From the NCBI GenBank assembly GCA_934667105.1, contig CAKULG010000031.1:1-24107 (forward strand): a DNA stretch of 24,107 bases. The letters run 5' to 3'. How positions within the stretch are numbered: position 1 is the stretch's first letter; every line of letters begins with the position of its first letter. The stretch is from an uncultured Clostridia bacterium (GTDB taxonomy: Bacteria; Bacillota; Clostridia; Christensenellales; Aristaeellaceae). A program made the translations under genes and the position numbers. This document shows, one piece after another, positions 12,077 through 19,608 of this stretch. The notes beneath the pieces are model-generated. The model saw nothing but the letters and a program-made list of their open reading frames with translations. It was not told where the DNA came from and did no database searches.

Positions 12077-12205
12077 GTCATTCCGTGTCTTTTGCGCCCC
12101 GCATTCGCCCCGGGCGGGAGGGGCGGCCCCTTTTGGAAAGCCGCAAGGACTGTGCTTTGCCAAAAGCCGCGTATCCGGCGCGAAAACCAACGACGATGCA
12201 ACACG

Positions 12206-12245
12206 AAAAAGGGAACGCGGCCCGATCGGCAGCATTCCCTTTTTT
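12206..12245. terminator. Bidirectional terminator (rpsT side and stem-loop side)
   Basis: AAAAAGGGAA (12206-12215) pairs with TTCCCTTTTT (12236-12245), with an inner GCC-GATC-GGC element. The A-run and T-run give a U-tail in both directions. On minus it would end rpsT transcripts about 100 nt after the stop codon. Confidence 0.65.
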
Positions 12246-12346
12246 GGCGGCGGCCTCAACGAGGAAACCCTCGCCTGCGCGCCTGGACGTTATCACAAGC
12301 GGTATTCCGCCTGCGTCCTCCGGCGAGCAATGAAAATTTTTCGTGA

Positions 12347-12616
12347 TTACGCGTTCACAGTGGCCTTGTGCAGCGCCTTCGCCAGACGCGCCTTCTTGCG
12401 GTTGGCGGTGTTCTTGTGCATAACGCCCTTGGTGACCGCTTTATCGATAGCGGAGGTGGTGGCGCTCAGTTGCGCGCCGGCGGGGACAACGCCCTCGATC
12501 AGGGCACCCTGATACTTCTTGATGGCAGTCTTAACGCCCGTCTTCACCATACGATTCCGCAGGTTCTTTTTCTTGCTCACCTTCACGCGCTTCACAGCGG
12601 ACTTGATGTTCGGCAA
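12347..12616 (-). CDS. rpsT: 30S ribosomal protein S20
   Basis: An 89-residue, strongly basic protein with the S20 signature: MPNIKSAVKRVKVSKKKN, RNRMVKTGVKTAIKKY, then a C-terminal HKNTANRKKARLAKAL. S20 is a primary 16S rRNA binder near the 5' domain and helix 44 of the small subunit. The site AGGAGGTGAAGGAAG precedes the ATG at 12616. It is transcribed alone from its own promoter, flanked on the downstream side by the stem-loop chain. Length is standard for the family. In many Firmicutes rpsT neighbours holA or lepA; that order is absent here. Confidence 0.95.
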   Translation of the reverse strand: MPNIKSAVKRVKVSKKKNLRNRMVKTGVKTAIKKYQGALIEGVVPAGAQLSATTSAIDKAVTKGVMHKNTANRKKARLAKALHKATVNA

Positions 12617-12663
12617 CTTCCTTCACCTCCTCAATTAACCTTCGCTGATAATCAGCATTGGTT

Positions 12664-12692
12664 ATTTTATCACAGCTTCAAAAAAAACGCAA
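12664..12692 (-). promoter_or_regulatory. Promoter of rpsT
   Basis: On minus: -35 TTGCGT (12687-12692), 17-bp spacer, -10 TAAAAT (12664-12669). The -35 side overlaps an A/T-rich hairpin (about 12680-12710) that may be the terminator of the upstream membrane-protein gene. Confidence 0.6.
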
Positions 12693-12710
12693 GGGTTTTT
12701 TCCCGTTTTT

Positions 12711-13328
12711 TTAATTTTCCGGCGAATTTATCTTCTGCGGCTGAAAAAGCGCCCGGCGTTTGCGATAATAAATGAGATTCAGCACGAAAAGCAGCAGCAT
12801 TTGGGCCAATGCAATGTAAACGTTGGTCAAATCCACGGCCACGGAGGCGATCAGGGGCCGGAACAGGATCAATTGCCAAACGCCGTAGAGCGCCTGGAAA
12901 ATATAATTGCCCAGCAGCAGCCGCACGCCCTGCCAGCGCATCCGAACCAGGCCGATTTCAATCAGCGCCAGCACCGCCAGCAGCGCCGCGTTCACCGCAA
13001 TGCCCACCTGTAGACTCAGCCGTACCGCCTCCGCCGCCTGGGGGTAATAATTGGCCGCGTTGAAGGCGGAAAGCTCCTTTATTTCCTGAATCAGGTTTAC
13101 CGCCGCCAGCACGAAGCTGAAGGGGATGCTGACGAATTTCAAAAACGAATGCCATTTCATGGGCAGGGGCGAAATGCTTTTCTGGGCCTGGCTCACCTGT
13201 CGGATGATCGCCTCGCCCTGGGAGGGCCGCCCCTCTTCCGAAGCCTTCTGCATGGGCGCGCCGCAGGCGGGGCAATAGGGGGAATCAAACGGGGCCTGAT
13301 GATGGCAGACGGGGCATTCGCGGTTCAT
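12711..13328 (-). CDS. Zinc-ribbon membrane protein, four predicted spans
   Basis: A 205-residue protein starting at ATG 13328 after AAAAGGAGGCGCTTTC. Residues 1-25 form a zinc ribbon with two CxxC pairs (C5, C8 and C19, C22: ECPVCHHQAPF and YCPACGAPM). A polar linker (28-58) leads to four hydrophobic segments (about 62-80, 102-122, 134-155 and 168-190), ending in a basic tail (YYRKRRALFQ). Such zinc-ribbon plus membrane proteins are common and mostly uncharacterised in Firmicutes. It is monocistronic with its own promoter. Function is unknown. Confidence 0.75.
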   Translation of the reverse strand: MNRECPVCHHQAPFDSPYCPACGAPMQKASEEGRPSQGEAIIRQVSQAQKSISPLPMKWHSFLKFVSIPFSFVLAAVNLIQEIKELSAFNAANYYPQAAEAVRLSLQVGIAVNAALLAVLALIEIGLVRMRWQGVRLLLGNYIFQALYGVWQLILFRPLIASVAVDLTNVYIALAQMLLLFVLNLIYYRKRRALFQPQKINSPEN

Positions 13329-13370
13329 GAAAGCGCCTCCTTTTCTGCGGGCCGCCGGGCCCGTGCCTCT

Positions 13371-13399
13371 ATTATACGGGATGGACGGTAGAAATTCAA
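13371..13399 (-). promoter_or_regulatory. Promoter of the zinc-ribbon membrane protein gene
   Basis: On minus: -35 TTGAAT (13394-13399), 17-bp spacer, -10 TATAAT (13371-13376). It is divergent from the promoter at 13421-13450. Confidence 0.7.
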
Positions 13400-13420
13400 G
13401 GGAAAACCGCTCGGCGGCGG

Positions 13421-13513
13421 TTGCCCTGGCCGGGGAAAGCATGGTATAATTAGATTAGGAAAATTGCCTGGGCAATTTTCCGGGCCAGCGGACGCTGCAA
13501 GCATTACGCTGAC
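13421..13513 (+). promoter_or_regulatory. Promoter and leader element copy B upstream of the phosphatase/birA operon
   Basis: -35 TTGCCC (13421-13426), 18-bp spacer, -10 TATAAT (13445-13450). Hairpin 1, GGAAAATTGCC with GGCAATTTTCC (13458-13481), starts seven bases after the -10. Hairpin 2, GCCAGCG (13484-13490) with CGCTGAC (13507-13513), has one mismatch. A second TATAAT lies at 13522-13527, just after the element. Confidence 0.7.
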
Positions 13514-13576
13514 AAGCGTGGTATAATTTTCCGGATCGACGGGCGGCACGCCCGGCCAGGCTGGGGAGGGAAACGC

Positions 13577-13981
13577 ATGATTTTATTCGTCTGCACGGGC
13601 AACACCTGCCGCAGCCCCATGGCCGCGGCCCTGGCGGCAGGGCGGGGCATGACGGCGGAATCCGCCGGGCTGGCGGCGTATCCAGGGGCCCCCGCCACGC
13701 CGGAGGCGCAGCGGGCGGCGGCGCGCTACGGGGCGGATCTATCCCGGCATCGGGCGCGGCAGATCGACGAGACGCTGGCCGCCCGGGCGCGGCGCATTTA
13801 CGCCATGACGGCGGCCCAGGCGGCCCGGCTGCGGGCGCTTTTCCCCGCCCAGGCGGAAAAAATTTTTGCGCTGTGCCCCGAAATTCCCGATCCCTATGGC
13901 GGCGGGCCGGAGGAATACGCCCGCTGCGCGGCGCAATTGCTGCGGGCGGTTGAAGGGTTGGGGGGCGACGATCGTGCGTGA
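13577..13981 (+). CDS. Low-molecular-weight protein-tyrosine (arginine) phosphatase
   Basis: A 134-residue protein after GGGGAGGGAAACGC. The P-loop CTGNTCRSP gives nucleophile Cys6 and Arg12. The general-acid loop is DPYGG with Asp105. This is the LMW-PTP/YwlE family, which dephosphorylates tyrosine, or arginine in the YwlE branch. The residue after the first Cys is Thr, as in YwlE-type arginine phosphatases, so that branch is plausible. The 3' end overlaps the biotin ligase start by eight bases, so the two are co-translated. It is expressed from the hairpin-leader promoter at 13421. Confidence 0.88.
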   Translation: MILFVCTGNTCRSPMAAALAAGRGMTAESAGLAAYPGAPATPEAQRAAARYGADLSRHRARQIDETLAARARRIYAMTAAQAARLRALFPAQAEKIFALCPEIPDPYGGGPEEYARCAAQLLRAVEGLGGDDRA

Positions 13982-14723
13982 GGAGGCGCTGCGGGCCTTC
14001 CTGGGCCCCTATGCGGCGACGCCCGTGCTTTGCCTGGGCCAGACCGATTCCACCAACCTGCAAATGAAGGCCCTGGCCCGGCGGGGGGAAATTCGGGCCC
14101 CCTTCCTGCTCACGGCGGACAGCCAGACGGCGGGGCGCGGGCGGCTGGGCCGCGCGTTTCTCTCCCCGGCGGAGGACGGGCTGTATATGAGCGTGCTTGT
14201 GCGCCTGCGGCCGGAGGCGCGCCTGCCCGTCACCATCCTGGCGGCGGCGGCGGTGTGCCGGGCTGTGGAGGAGGCTTGCGGCCTTTTCCCCCGGGTCAAA
14301 TGGGTGAACGACCTTTTTTTGCGGGGCAAAAAAATCTGCGGCATTCTGGCCGAGGGCCTGGGGGAGCAGGCGGTGGTGGGAATCGGCCTGAACCTGCGCA
14401 CGCCCCCGGGCGGGTATCCCGGCGTGGCCGTGGCCGGGGCGCTGGATTGCGCGGTCAGCCGGGAGGAGATGGCCGGGCGCATCACGGCGAATCTGCTTTC
14501 GGCCCAGACGCGGCCCGAGGCGGAGATTCTGGAGGCCTACCGGGCGCGCATGCCCCTGGTGGGCCGGGAAATTCGCTATACTCAAAACGGGCAAGAAAAA
14601 AGCGCCCGGGTGACGGGCGTGGATGAAACGGGAGGGCTGATGATTCTGGGGGAAGGCGGGCCGGAGGTGCTGCGCTGCGGGGAGGTTTCCCTGGGCAGTC
14701 AGGCCTTTTCCGGCTTGGAATAA
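13974..14723 (+). CDS. birA: Biotin--[acetyl-CoA-carboxylase] ligase, HTH-less (group I)
   Basis: The chosen start is GTG 13974, inside the end of the phosphatase gene; an ORF extension upstream only reads through that gene in another frame. The 249-residue product has the ligase motifs TDSTN (24-28), ADSQTAGRGRLGR (48-60, biotinyl-AMP loop), KWVNDLFL and GIGLNL. It ends in a short SH3-like C-terminal domain (REIRYTQNGQEKSARVTGVD). There is no N-terminal winged helix, so it attaches biotin to carboxylase carriers but cannot repress biotin genes. Its last 25 bases overlap the convergent queH gene. Confidence 0.92.
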   Translation: MREEALRAFLGPYAATPVLCLGQTDSTNLQMKALARRGEIRAPFLLTADSQTAGRGRLGRAFLSPAEDGLYMSVLVRLRPEARLPVTILAAAAVCRAVEEACGLFPRVKWVNDLFLRGKKICGILAEGLGEQAVVGIGLNLRTPPGGYPGVAVAGALDCAVSREEMAGRITANLLSAQTRPEAEILEAYRARMPLVGREIRYTQNGQEKSARVTGVDETGGLMILGEGGPEVLRCGEVSLGSQAFSGLE

Positions 14724-15307
14724 AGGCAGCCGCAGTAATCCTGGCGGTACAGGCCGTATTCCTTGGATAATTGCAGGGAGCGCAGATACCCGTTTTTCTT
14801 TTTGAAATCTGCGTGCAGATAATTTACGCCCCATTCTTTGCCCGCCGCCTCGCCGATGCGGTTCAGCGCCTCCGCGTTTTTGTGGGGGCTGACGGAGAGG
14901 GTGGTGGTGAAATATTCAAAGCCGTTTTCCCGGGCCGCCCGGGCCGTTTCCGAAAGGCGCAGGGCGAAGCAGCGCAGGCATCGGGCCCCGCCCTCCGGCT
15001 CTCCGGCCATGCCCTGGGCGAAGGCGGAAAATTTCTCATGCTCCCACCCGCATTCCAGCAGCGGCACCGAAAAGGGCAGCAGCGATAAAAGCCGCTTTTG
15101 CTCCGAAAGCCGATGCTGATACTCTTCCTCTGGCTCGATATTGGGGTTATAATAAAAGAGGGTCAACCGGAAATGCGCCTGCAGGCGCTCCAGCACCGCG
15201 CTGGAGCAGGGGCCGCAGCAGCTGTGCAGCAAAAGCGTGGGCCGCGCTCCCGCCAGCCGCTGAATCTCCGCTTCCATTTCCTGCTGATAATTGCGAACGC
15301 TGTCCAT
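14699..15307 (-). CDS. queH: Epoxyqueuosine reductase QueH
   Basis: A 202-residue protein starting at ATG 15307 after GGAAAGGGGCGCGAGGGC. It has all QueH cysteines: CCGPC (30-34), C110-x2-C113 and the C-terminal YCGC (191-194). LLHSCCGPCSSAVLERL and FYYNPNIEPEEEYQHR are family hallmarks. It carries out the last step of queuosine synthesis in tRNA, an iron-sulfur reductase unrelated to cobalamin-dependent QueG. The 3' end overlaps birA by 25 bp tail to tail, so the two transcripts must run into each other. It is transcribed from the hairpin-leader promoter C. Confidence 0.93.
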   Translation of the reverse strand: MDSVRNYQQEMEAEIQRLAGARPTLLLHSCCGPCSSAVLERLQAHFRLTLFYYNPNIEPEEEYQHRLSEQKRLLSLLPFSVPLLECGWEHEKFSAFAQGMAGEPEGGARCLRCFALRLSETARAARENGFEYFTTTLSVSPHKNAEALNRIGEAAGKEWGVNYLHADFKKKNGYLRSLQLSKEYGLYRQDYCGCLYSKPEKA

Positions 15308-15374
15308 GCCCTCGCGCCCCTTTCCCGGCGGCCCGGTGCGCCGCCCTTCGTCAAAAGGTTTTAGCCGTTTGATT

Positions 15375-15446
15375 GCCGGCGCAACGCTTACCAGCGTCCC
15401 GCCGGCCCGGAAAATCGCAAGAGCGATTTTCCTAATCATTATTATA
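15375..15446 (-). promoter_or_regulatory. Leader element copy C and -10 box upstream of queH
   Basis: On minus: -10 TATAAT (15441-15446), with a weak -35 near 15465. Eight bases later hairpin 1 starts, GGAAAATCGC with GCGATTTTCC (15409-15432). Hairpin 2 has GCCGGCG with CGCCGGC (15375-15406) and an inner ACGCT/AGCGT. Both stems are perfectly paired, and the changes relative to copies A and B occur on both arms. Confidence 0.7.
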
Positions 15447-15473
15447 TCACACCACGCAAAAGGATGAAAAGCA

Positions 15474-16301
15474 ATGCAGGAAATTATTATTCACGGCTGG
15501 GACGAGCTGCAATCCGCCATTTTCAGCGGCGTATGGGATCCGGACATTCTGCGCTATCGGGATAACTGCGTTTATCGGGGCATGGCGGATTGGACGTGGG
15601 GCCTCACCCCCTCGCTGAACCGCGTCTGCGCTCACGATCTTTCCCTGGAAAAGCAGATGCTGCGCTCCTTCCGCAAATACGGCTATGCCGATTTGCAGCA
15701 GGCCACCTCCTTCTGGCAGATTCTGGCCATGGCCCAGCAATACGGCCTGCCCACCCGCCTGCTGGATTGGACGTATTCCCCCTTGGTGGCGGCGCACTTC
15801 GCCACGGAGGATCAGGAAACCTACGATCGGGACGGGGTGATCTGGTGCGTGCATATCGACCGGATGAACGAGCAGCTGCCCCCGCCGCTGAAAAAAATGC
15901 TTCAGGCCGAGCGCGGCAATATTTTCACCATGGAAATGATGGATCGCATCGGCGATCGCTTCGACGCGCTGGACGCGGTATCCGATCAGCCCTTCGCCCT
16001 GTTTTTCGAGCCCGCCAGCGTGGTGAACCGCATCGCCAATCAATACGCGCTGTTCTCCCTGTGCAGCGATCCCAACCGCACCCTGGATACGCTGCCCGGC
16101 GTGGAGCATTGCTTCCGCAAAATCGTCATTCCAGCCTCCGTGAAGCTGGAAATTCGGGACAAGCTGGATTACATCAATATTTCCGAGCGCATGATTTATC
16201 CCGGGCTGGACGGCATCTGCAAATGGATCACCCGGCGCTATGCCGCCCTGGGCCCCAAATATAACCGCCGGAGAAACGGCGAACCGGAAAGGGAGGAATA
16301 A
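15474..16301 (+). CDS. FRG-domain protein
   Basis: A 275-residue protein after AAAAGGATGAAAAGCA. The domain named for the Phe/Tyr-Arg-Gly motif is seen as NCVYRGMADWTWGLTPSLNR (about 29-50). It is followed by the typical MAQQYGLPTRLLDWTYSPLVAAHFA segment (83-107) and later a VVNRIANQYALFSLCSDP segment. These are the conserved parts of the FRG family, whose biochemical activity is unknown; some members occur in phage-defence or toxin settings. Here it precedes the RNase PH/RdgB gene by four bases and is probably the first gene of that operon. It is soluble, without signal or membrane segments. Confidence 0.82.
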   Translation: MQEIIIHGWDELQSAIFSGVWDPDILRYRDNCVYRGMADWTWGLTPSLNRVCAHDLSLEKQMLRSFRKYGYADLQQATSFWQILAMAQQYGLPTRLLDWTYSPLVAAHFATEDQETYDRDGVIWCVHIDRMNEQLPPPLKKMLQAERGNIFTMEMMDRIGDRFDALDAVSDQPFALFFEPASVVNRIANQYALFSLCSDPNRTLDTLPGVEHCFRKIVIPASVKLEIRDKLDYINISERMIYPGLDGICKWITRRYAALGPKYNRRRNGEPEREE

Positions 16302-16305
16302 GCCT

Positions 16306-17622
16306 ATGGAACGAAAGGACGGCCGCGCGCCCGACGCGCTGCGCCCCTGCGAAATGCAGGCGGATTTCGTCGGCACGGCGGCGGGAAGCTGCCTGATTCG
16401 CTGCGGGGGCACCCGCGTGATCTGCACCGCCTCGGTGGAGGAGGGGGTTCCCCCTTTTCTGCGGGGCCAGGGCGTGGGCTGGCTCACGGCGGAATACGCC
16501 ATGCTGCCCGCCTCCACGGGCCGCCGCAAGGCCCGGGACGGCCTGAAAAAGGACGGCCGGGGCGTGGAAATCAGCCGCCTGATCGGCCGCGCCCTGCGCC
16601 AGGCGGTGGATCGCCGCTTCCTGGGGGAGCGCACCATCACCATCGATTGCGATGTGCTGGAGGCGGACGGGGGCACCCGCACCGCCGCCATCACCGGCGG
16701 CTTTGTGGCCCTGTGCTGCGCGGTGGATCAACTGCTGCGCCAGGGGAAAATTAAGGAATCCCCCATCGTGCACCAAATCGCCGCGGTAAGCGCCGGGGTG
16801 GTCGCGGACGCCCCGTGCCTGGATCTTTGCTATATCGAGGACAGCGCCGCCCAGACGGATATGAACTTCGTGATGAACGAAGCGGGCGCGTTCATCGAAT
16901 TGCAGGGCACGGGCGAGGGCCGCGCCTTTACCCGGGCGGAGCTTTCCCATCTGCTTTCCCTGGGGGAAAAGGGCGTGCGGGAGCTGCACGCCCTGCAGCG
17001 CCAGGCCCTGGGCGAGCGCGCCCGGGTGATTGCGCCCCGGCGCACGCTGGTTATCGCCAGCAACAACGCCCATAAGATTCGGGAAATTTCCGAAATGCTG
17101 GGGGACGGCCTGCGGGTAATCTCTCTGCGGGAGGCGGGCTTTACCGGCGAAATAGAGGAAAACGGCGAAACCTTTGAAGAAAACGCCTGCATCAAGGCCC
17201 GGGCGGCGGCCCTGGCCACGGGGTATTGCGCCCTGGGGGACGATAGCGGCCTTTCCGTGGACGCGCTGGACGGCGCGCCCGGCGTGCGTTCCGCCCGCTT
17301 TGCCGGAACCCACGGGGACGACGCGGCCAATAACGCCTTGCTGATGCAGAAGCTGCAGGCCGTGCCCGCCCAGGAGCGTACCGCCCATTTCGTCTGCGCC
17401 ATGGCTCTGGCCCTGCCCAACGGGCAGACCACCGCCGTGCAGGGCGCTTGCCCCGGAGTCATCACCTTCGCCCCCCGGGGGGAGGGCGGCTTCGGCTACG
17501 ACCCATATTTTGAATACGTCAGCGGCGAAACCTTCGCCGAAATGGGCGAGGAGGAAAAGAACCGGGTCAGCCACCGCGCCCTGGCCATGCGGGCCATGCT
17601 GCCCTATCTGGAGGAATTGTAA
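16306..17622 (+). CDS. rph-rdgB: Fused RNase PH / XTP-dITP diphosphatase (RdgB/HAM1)
   Basis: A 438-residue two-enzyme protein starting at ATG 16306 after GGGAGGAATAAGCCT. Residues 1-238 are RNase PH (GRAPDALRPC, TAEYAMLPASTGRRK, RLIGRALRQAVDRRF, DCDVLEADGGTRTAAITGG), which trims tRNA 3' ends using phosphate. Residues 247-438 are the HAM1/RdgB pyrophosphatase (LVIASNNAHKIREI, GDDSGLSVDALDG, GGFGYDPYFE), which removes deaminated purine nucleotides such as XTP and dITP. The join, GERARVIAPRRTLVIASNN, has no stop and no frameshift. In many Clostridia the two genes are separate neighbours; here they are one reading frame. Confidence 0.93.
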   Translation: MERKDGRAPDALRPCEMQADFVGTAAGSCLIRCGGTRVICTASVEEGVPPFLRGQGVGWLTAEYAMLPASTGRRKARDGLKKDGRGVEISRLIGRALRQAVDRRFLGERTITIDCDVLEADGGTRTAAITGGFVALCCAVDQLLRQGKIKESPIVHQIAAVSAGVVADAPCLDLCYIEDSAAQTDMNFVMNEAGAFIELQGTGEGRAFTRAELSHLLSLGEKGVRELHALQRQALGERARVIAPRRTLVIASNNAHKIREISEMLGDGLRVISLREAGFTGEIEENGETFEENACIKARAAALATGYCALGDDSGLSVDALDGAPGVRSARFAGTHGDDAANNALLMQKLQAVPAQERTAHFVCAMALALPNGQTTAVQGACPGVITFAPRGEGGFGYDPYFEYVSGETFAEMGEEEKNRVSHRALAMRAMLPYLEEL

Positions 17623-17623
17623 G

Positions 17624-18082
17624 ATGCGGGTGCTGGTGGTCAGCGATTCTCACGGCATGATCGGCCGGCTGGGAAACATCCTTATGGCGGCGGAGGCGGA
17701 AGGCCCCCTGGACGCCGTCATTCATCTGGGCGACGGCTATTGCGATCTGGACGAATTTGCCCAAAACGGGCTGCCGCCCCGCTATCAGGTGGCGGGCAAC
17801 TGCGATCTGGGCCGGGACGGCCAGCAGGAAATCATCACGCTGTCCGGCGCGCGGCTGCTTTTAACCCACGGACATCGCTATCAAGTGCGGCAGGGCGTGG
17901 AAAGCCTGCTGGGCGAGGCGCGGCAGGAAAAGGTTCAGGCCGCCCTCTACGGGCACACCCACCTGCAAAAATGCCAATGGGAGGGCGGCCTGCTGCTGCT
18001 CAATCCCGGCGCAGCCATGGATGGACGATACGCGATTCTGCGCATCAACCGCCTGGGCGCGGTGGAAGCCCAGCTGCACTGA
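17624..18082 (+). CDS. YfcE/MJ0936-type metallophosphoesterase
   Basis: A 152-residue protein starting one base after the rph-rdgB stop. All five metal-binding blocks are present: SDSHG (8-12), HLGDG, GNCD, THGH and GHTH. This is the small YfcE/MJ0936 calcineurin-like phosphodiesterase family, active on phosphodiesters with manganese. It commonly follows rph and rdgB in Firmicutes, which supports the operon FRG - rph/rdgB - phosphoesterase. The physiological substrate is unknown. Confidence 0.9.
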   Translation: MRVLVVSDSHGMIGRLGNILMAAEAEGPLDAVIHLGDGYCDLDEFAQNGLPPRYQVAGNCDLGRDGQQEIITLSGARLLLTHGHRYQVRQGVESLLGEARQEKVQAALYGHTHLQKCQWEGGLLLLNPGAAMDGRYAILRINRLGAVEAQLH

Positions 18083-18117
18083 TACATACATTTTCATTTA
18101 AAGGAGGAAAAAATATT

Positions 18118-19023
18118 ATGAATCCGCTTGTGAAGCTATCCCCCAAGGTGGCCGCCGCGCTGAAGGAGGGCCGCCCCGTTATCGCCCTGGAAAGCACCAT
18201 TATTTCCCACGGCATGCCTTATCCCCAGAATGTGGAAACCGCCCTGCGCTGCGAGGCCATGGCCCGGGAAAACGGGGCCGAGCCCGCCACCATCGCCGTC
18301 ATCGGCGGCAAGCTGTGCGCCGGGCTGACGGAAGAGGAAATTGATTATCTGGGCCGCGAGGGCACCAAGGTGACGAAAGCCTCCCGCCGGGATCTGCCCG
18401 CCCTGGTGGCCGAGGGCAAGGACGGCGCCACCACCGTGGCCGCCACCATGATTATTGCCGCGCTGGCGGGCATTCACGTGTTTGCCACCGGCGGCATTGG
18501 CGGCGTGCACCGCGGCGCGGAAACCACCATGGATATTTCCGCCGATTTGGAGGAACTGGCCAACACCCCCGTGGCCGTGATCTGCGCCGGGGCCAAGAGC
18601 ATTCTGGATCTGGGCCTCACCCTGGAATACCTGGAAACCAAGGGCGTGCCCGTGCTGGGCTACGGCACCAAGGAACTGCCCGCCTTCTACACCCGCCACA
18701 GCGGCTTCTCCGTGGATTACCGGGTGGATTCCCCCGAGGAAATCGCCGCCTTTATCCGCGCCCAGCGGCAGATGGAATATCCCGGCGGCGTGCTGATTAC
18801 CAACCCCATCCCCGAGGAATATTCCATGCCCGCCGAGCAGATCAACGCGGCCATCGATCAGGCGCTGCGCGAAGCGGCGGAGCAGGGAATCAAGGGCAAG
18901 GCCACCACCCCCTTCCTGCTGGCCCGGGTGTGCGAGCTGACGGGGGGCGAATCTTTGGCCTCCAACATCCAATTGGTGCTCAACAACGTGCGCTTGGCCG
19001 CCAAGGTGGCCTGCGCGCTGTAA
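18118..19023 (+). CDS. psuG: Pseudouridine-5'-phosphate glycosidase
   Basis: A 301-residue protein with site AAAGGAGGAAAAAATATT, 35 bp after the phosphoesterase gene, so probably in the same transcript. It carries PsuG hallmarks: VIALESTIISHGMPYPQN, GGKLCAGLTEEEID, TKASRRDLPALVAEGKDGAT, ATGGIGGVHRGAETTMDISA, KSILDLGLTLEYLETKGVPV and ANPIP-like TNPIPEEY. It splits pseudouridine 5'-phosphate into uracil and ribose 5-phosphate, the second step of pseudouridine breakdown. The partner kinase psuK is not in view. Length is standard. It is followed by the triple repeat block. Confidence 0.95.
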   Translation: MNPLVKLSPKVAAALKEGRPVIALESTIISHGMPYPQNVETALRCEAMARENGAEPATIAVIGGKLCAGLTEEEIDYLGREGTKVTKASRRDLPALVAEGKDGATTVAATMIIAALAGIHVFATGGIGGVHRGAETTMDISADLEELANTPVAVICAGAKSILDLGLTLEYLETKGVPVLGYGTKELPAFYTRHSGFSVDYRVDSPEEIAAFIRAQRQMEYPGGVLITNPIPEEYSMPAEQINAAIDQALREAAEQGIKGKATTPFLLARVCELTGGESLASNIQLVLNNVRLAAKVACAL

Positions 19024-19042
19024 AGGGAGAAATGGGGGATGC

Positions 19043-19364
19043 GGGGGAATCGTTCTTTGAGTTGTCGCCCCGCGTCCACGCAGAAGCGGGCCGCGGGTTT
19101 CGGGCGGCAATTAAAGAATTGCGCGCCCTCAGCCGCCCCTAAAGGGCGCGGCGCTCCAATCGCCCCGCGCTCCTCCGCTAAAGCGGAAGCGCGGGTTTCG
19201 GGCGGCAATTCAAGAATTGCTCCCCCTCAGCCGCCCCAAAGGGGGCGGCGCTCCAATCGCCCCGCGTCCACGCAGAAGCGGGCCGCGGGTTTCGGGCGGC
19301 AATTCAAGAATTGCTCCCCCTCAGCCGCCCCAAATGGGGCGGCGCTCACCAGAGCGGTTCCCCC
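19043..19364 (+). repeat. Three tandem ~95-bp palindromic units inside a 14-bp outer stem, after psuG
   Basis: GGGGGAATCGTTCT (19043-19056) can pair along its full length with AGAGCGGTTCCCCC (19351-19364), allowing G-U. The enclosed loop holds three tandem units: 19066-19160, 19161-19257 and 19258-19350. Each has a CCGCG/CGCGG hairpin, a GCAATT/AATTGC hairpin, and a GCCGCCCC/GGGGCGGC-type hairpin. Units 1 and 3 have the first hairpin as TCCACGCAGAAGCGG; unit 2 has the CTCCGCTAAAGCGG type shared with other loci. The remaining gap (19365-19608) has short hairpins such as GCGGCC/GGCCGC and no gene. Confidence 0.8.
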
Positions 19365-19608
19365 TTCGCAACCTCAATCGGCGCGGCGGTTCGCTGTCGC
19401 TTCCGCCGCTTGTTTCGGTTGACTCGGGGGGCTCCCTGCGGCCTAAAGGCCGCTCCTGCCACTGGCAGGCCGGTCGTTTCGCTCCCCTCTCCGAGAAAGC
19501 TGATTGGATAAGGACAGGCGACAGGAAATCGCCTTGCTTCTCCGCAGATGGAGGGACAAGGGAATCACTGCGGCATAGCGTCGCAAAGCATGGAGGAGGT
19601 ACAAACGC

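Noticed and set aside
14699..14723. Overlap of birA and queH as a frameshift or misassembly
   Set aside because: Both proteins keep complete, family-typical C-termini (the YCGC motif of QueH is intact), so a 25-bp tail-to-tail overlap is simply compact gene order.
19066..19350. Possible CRISPR array
   Set aside because: Units are ~95 bp with no short unique spacers, the units are adjacent, and no cas gene is present.
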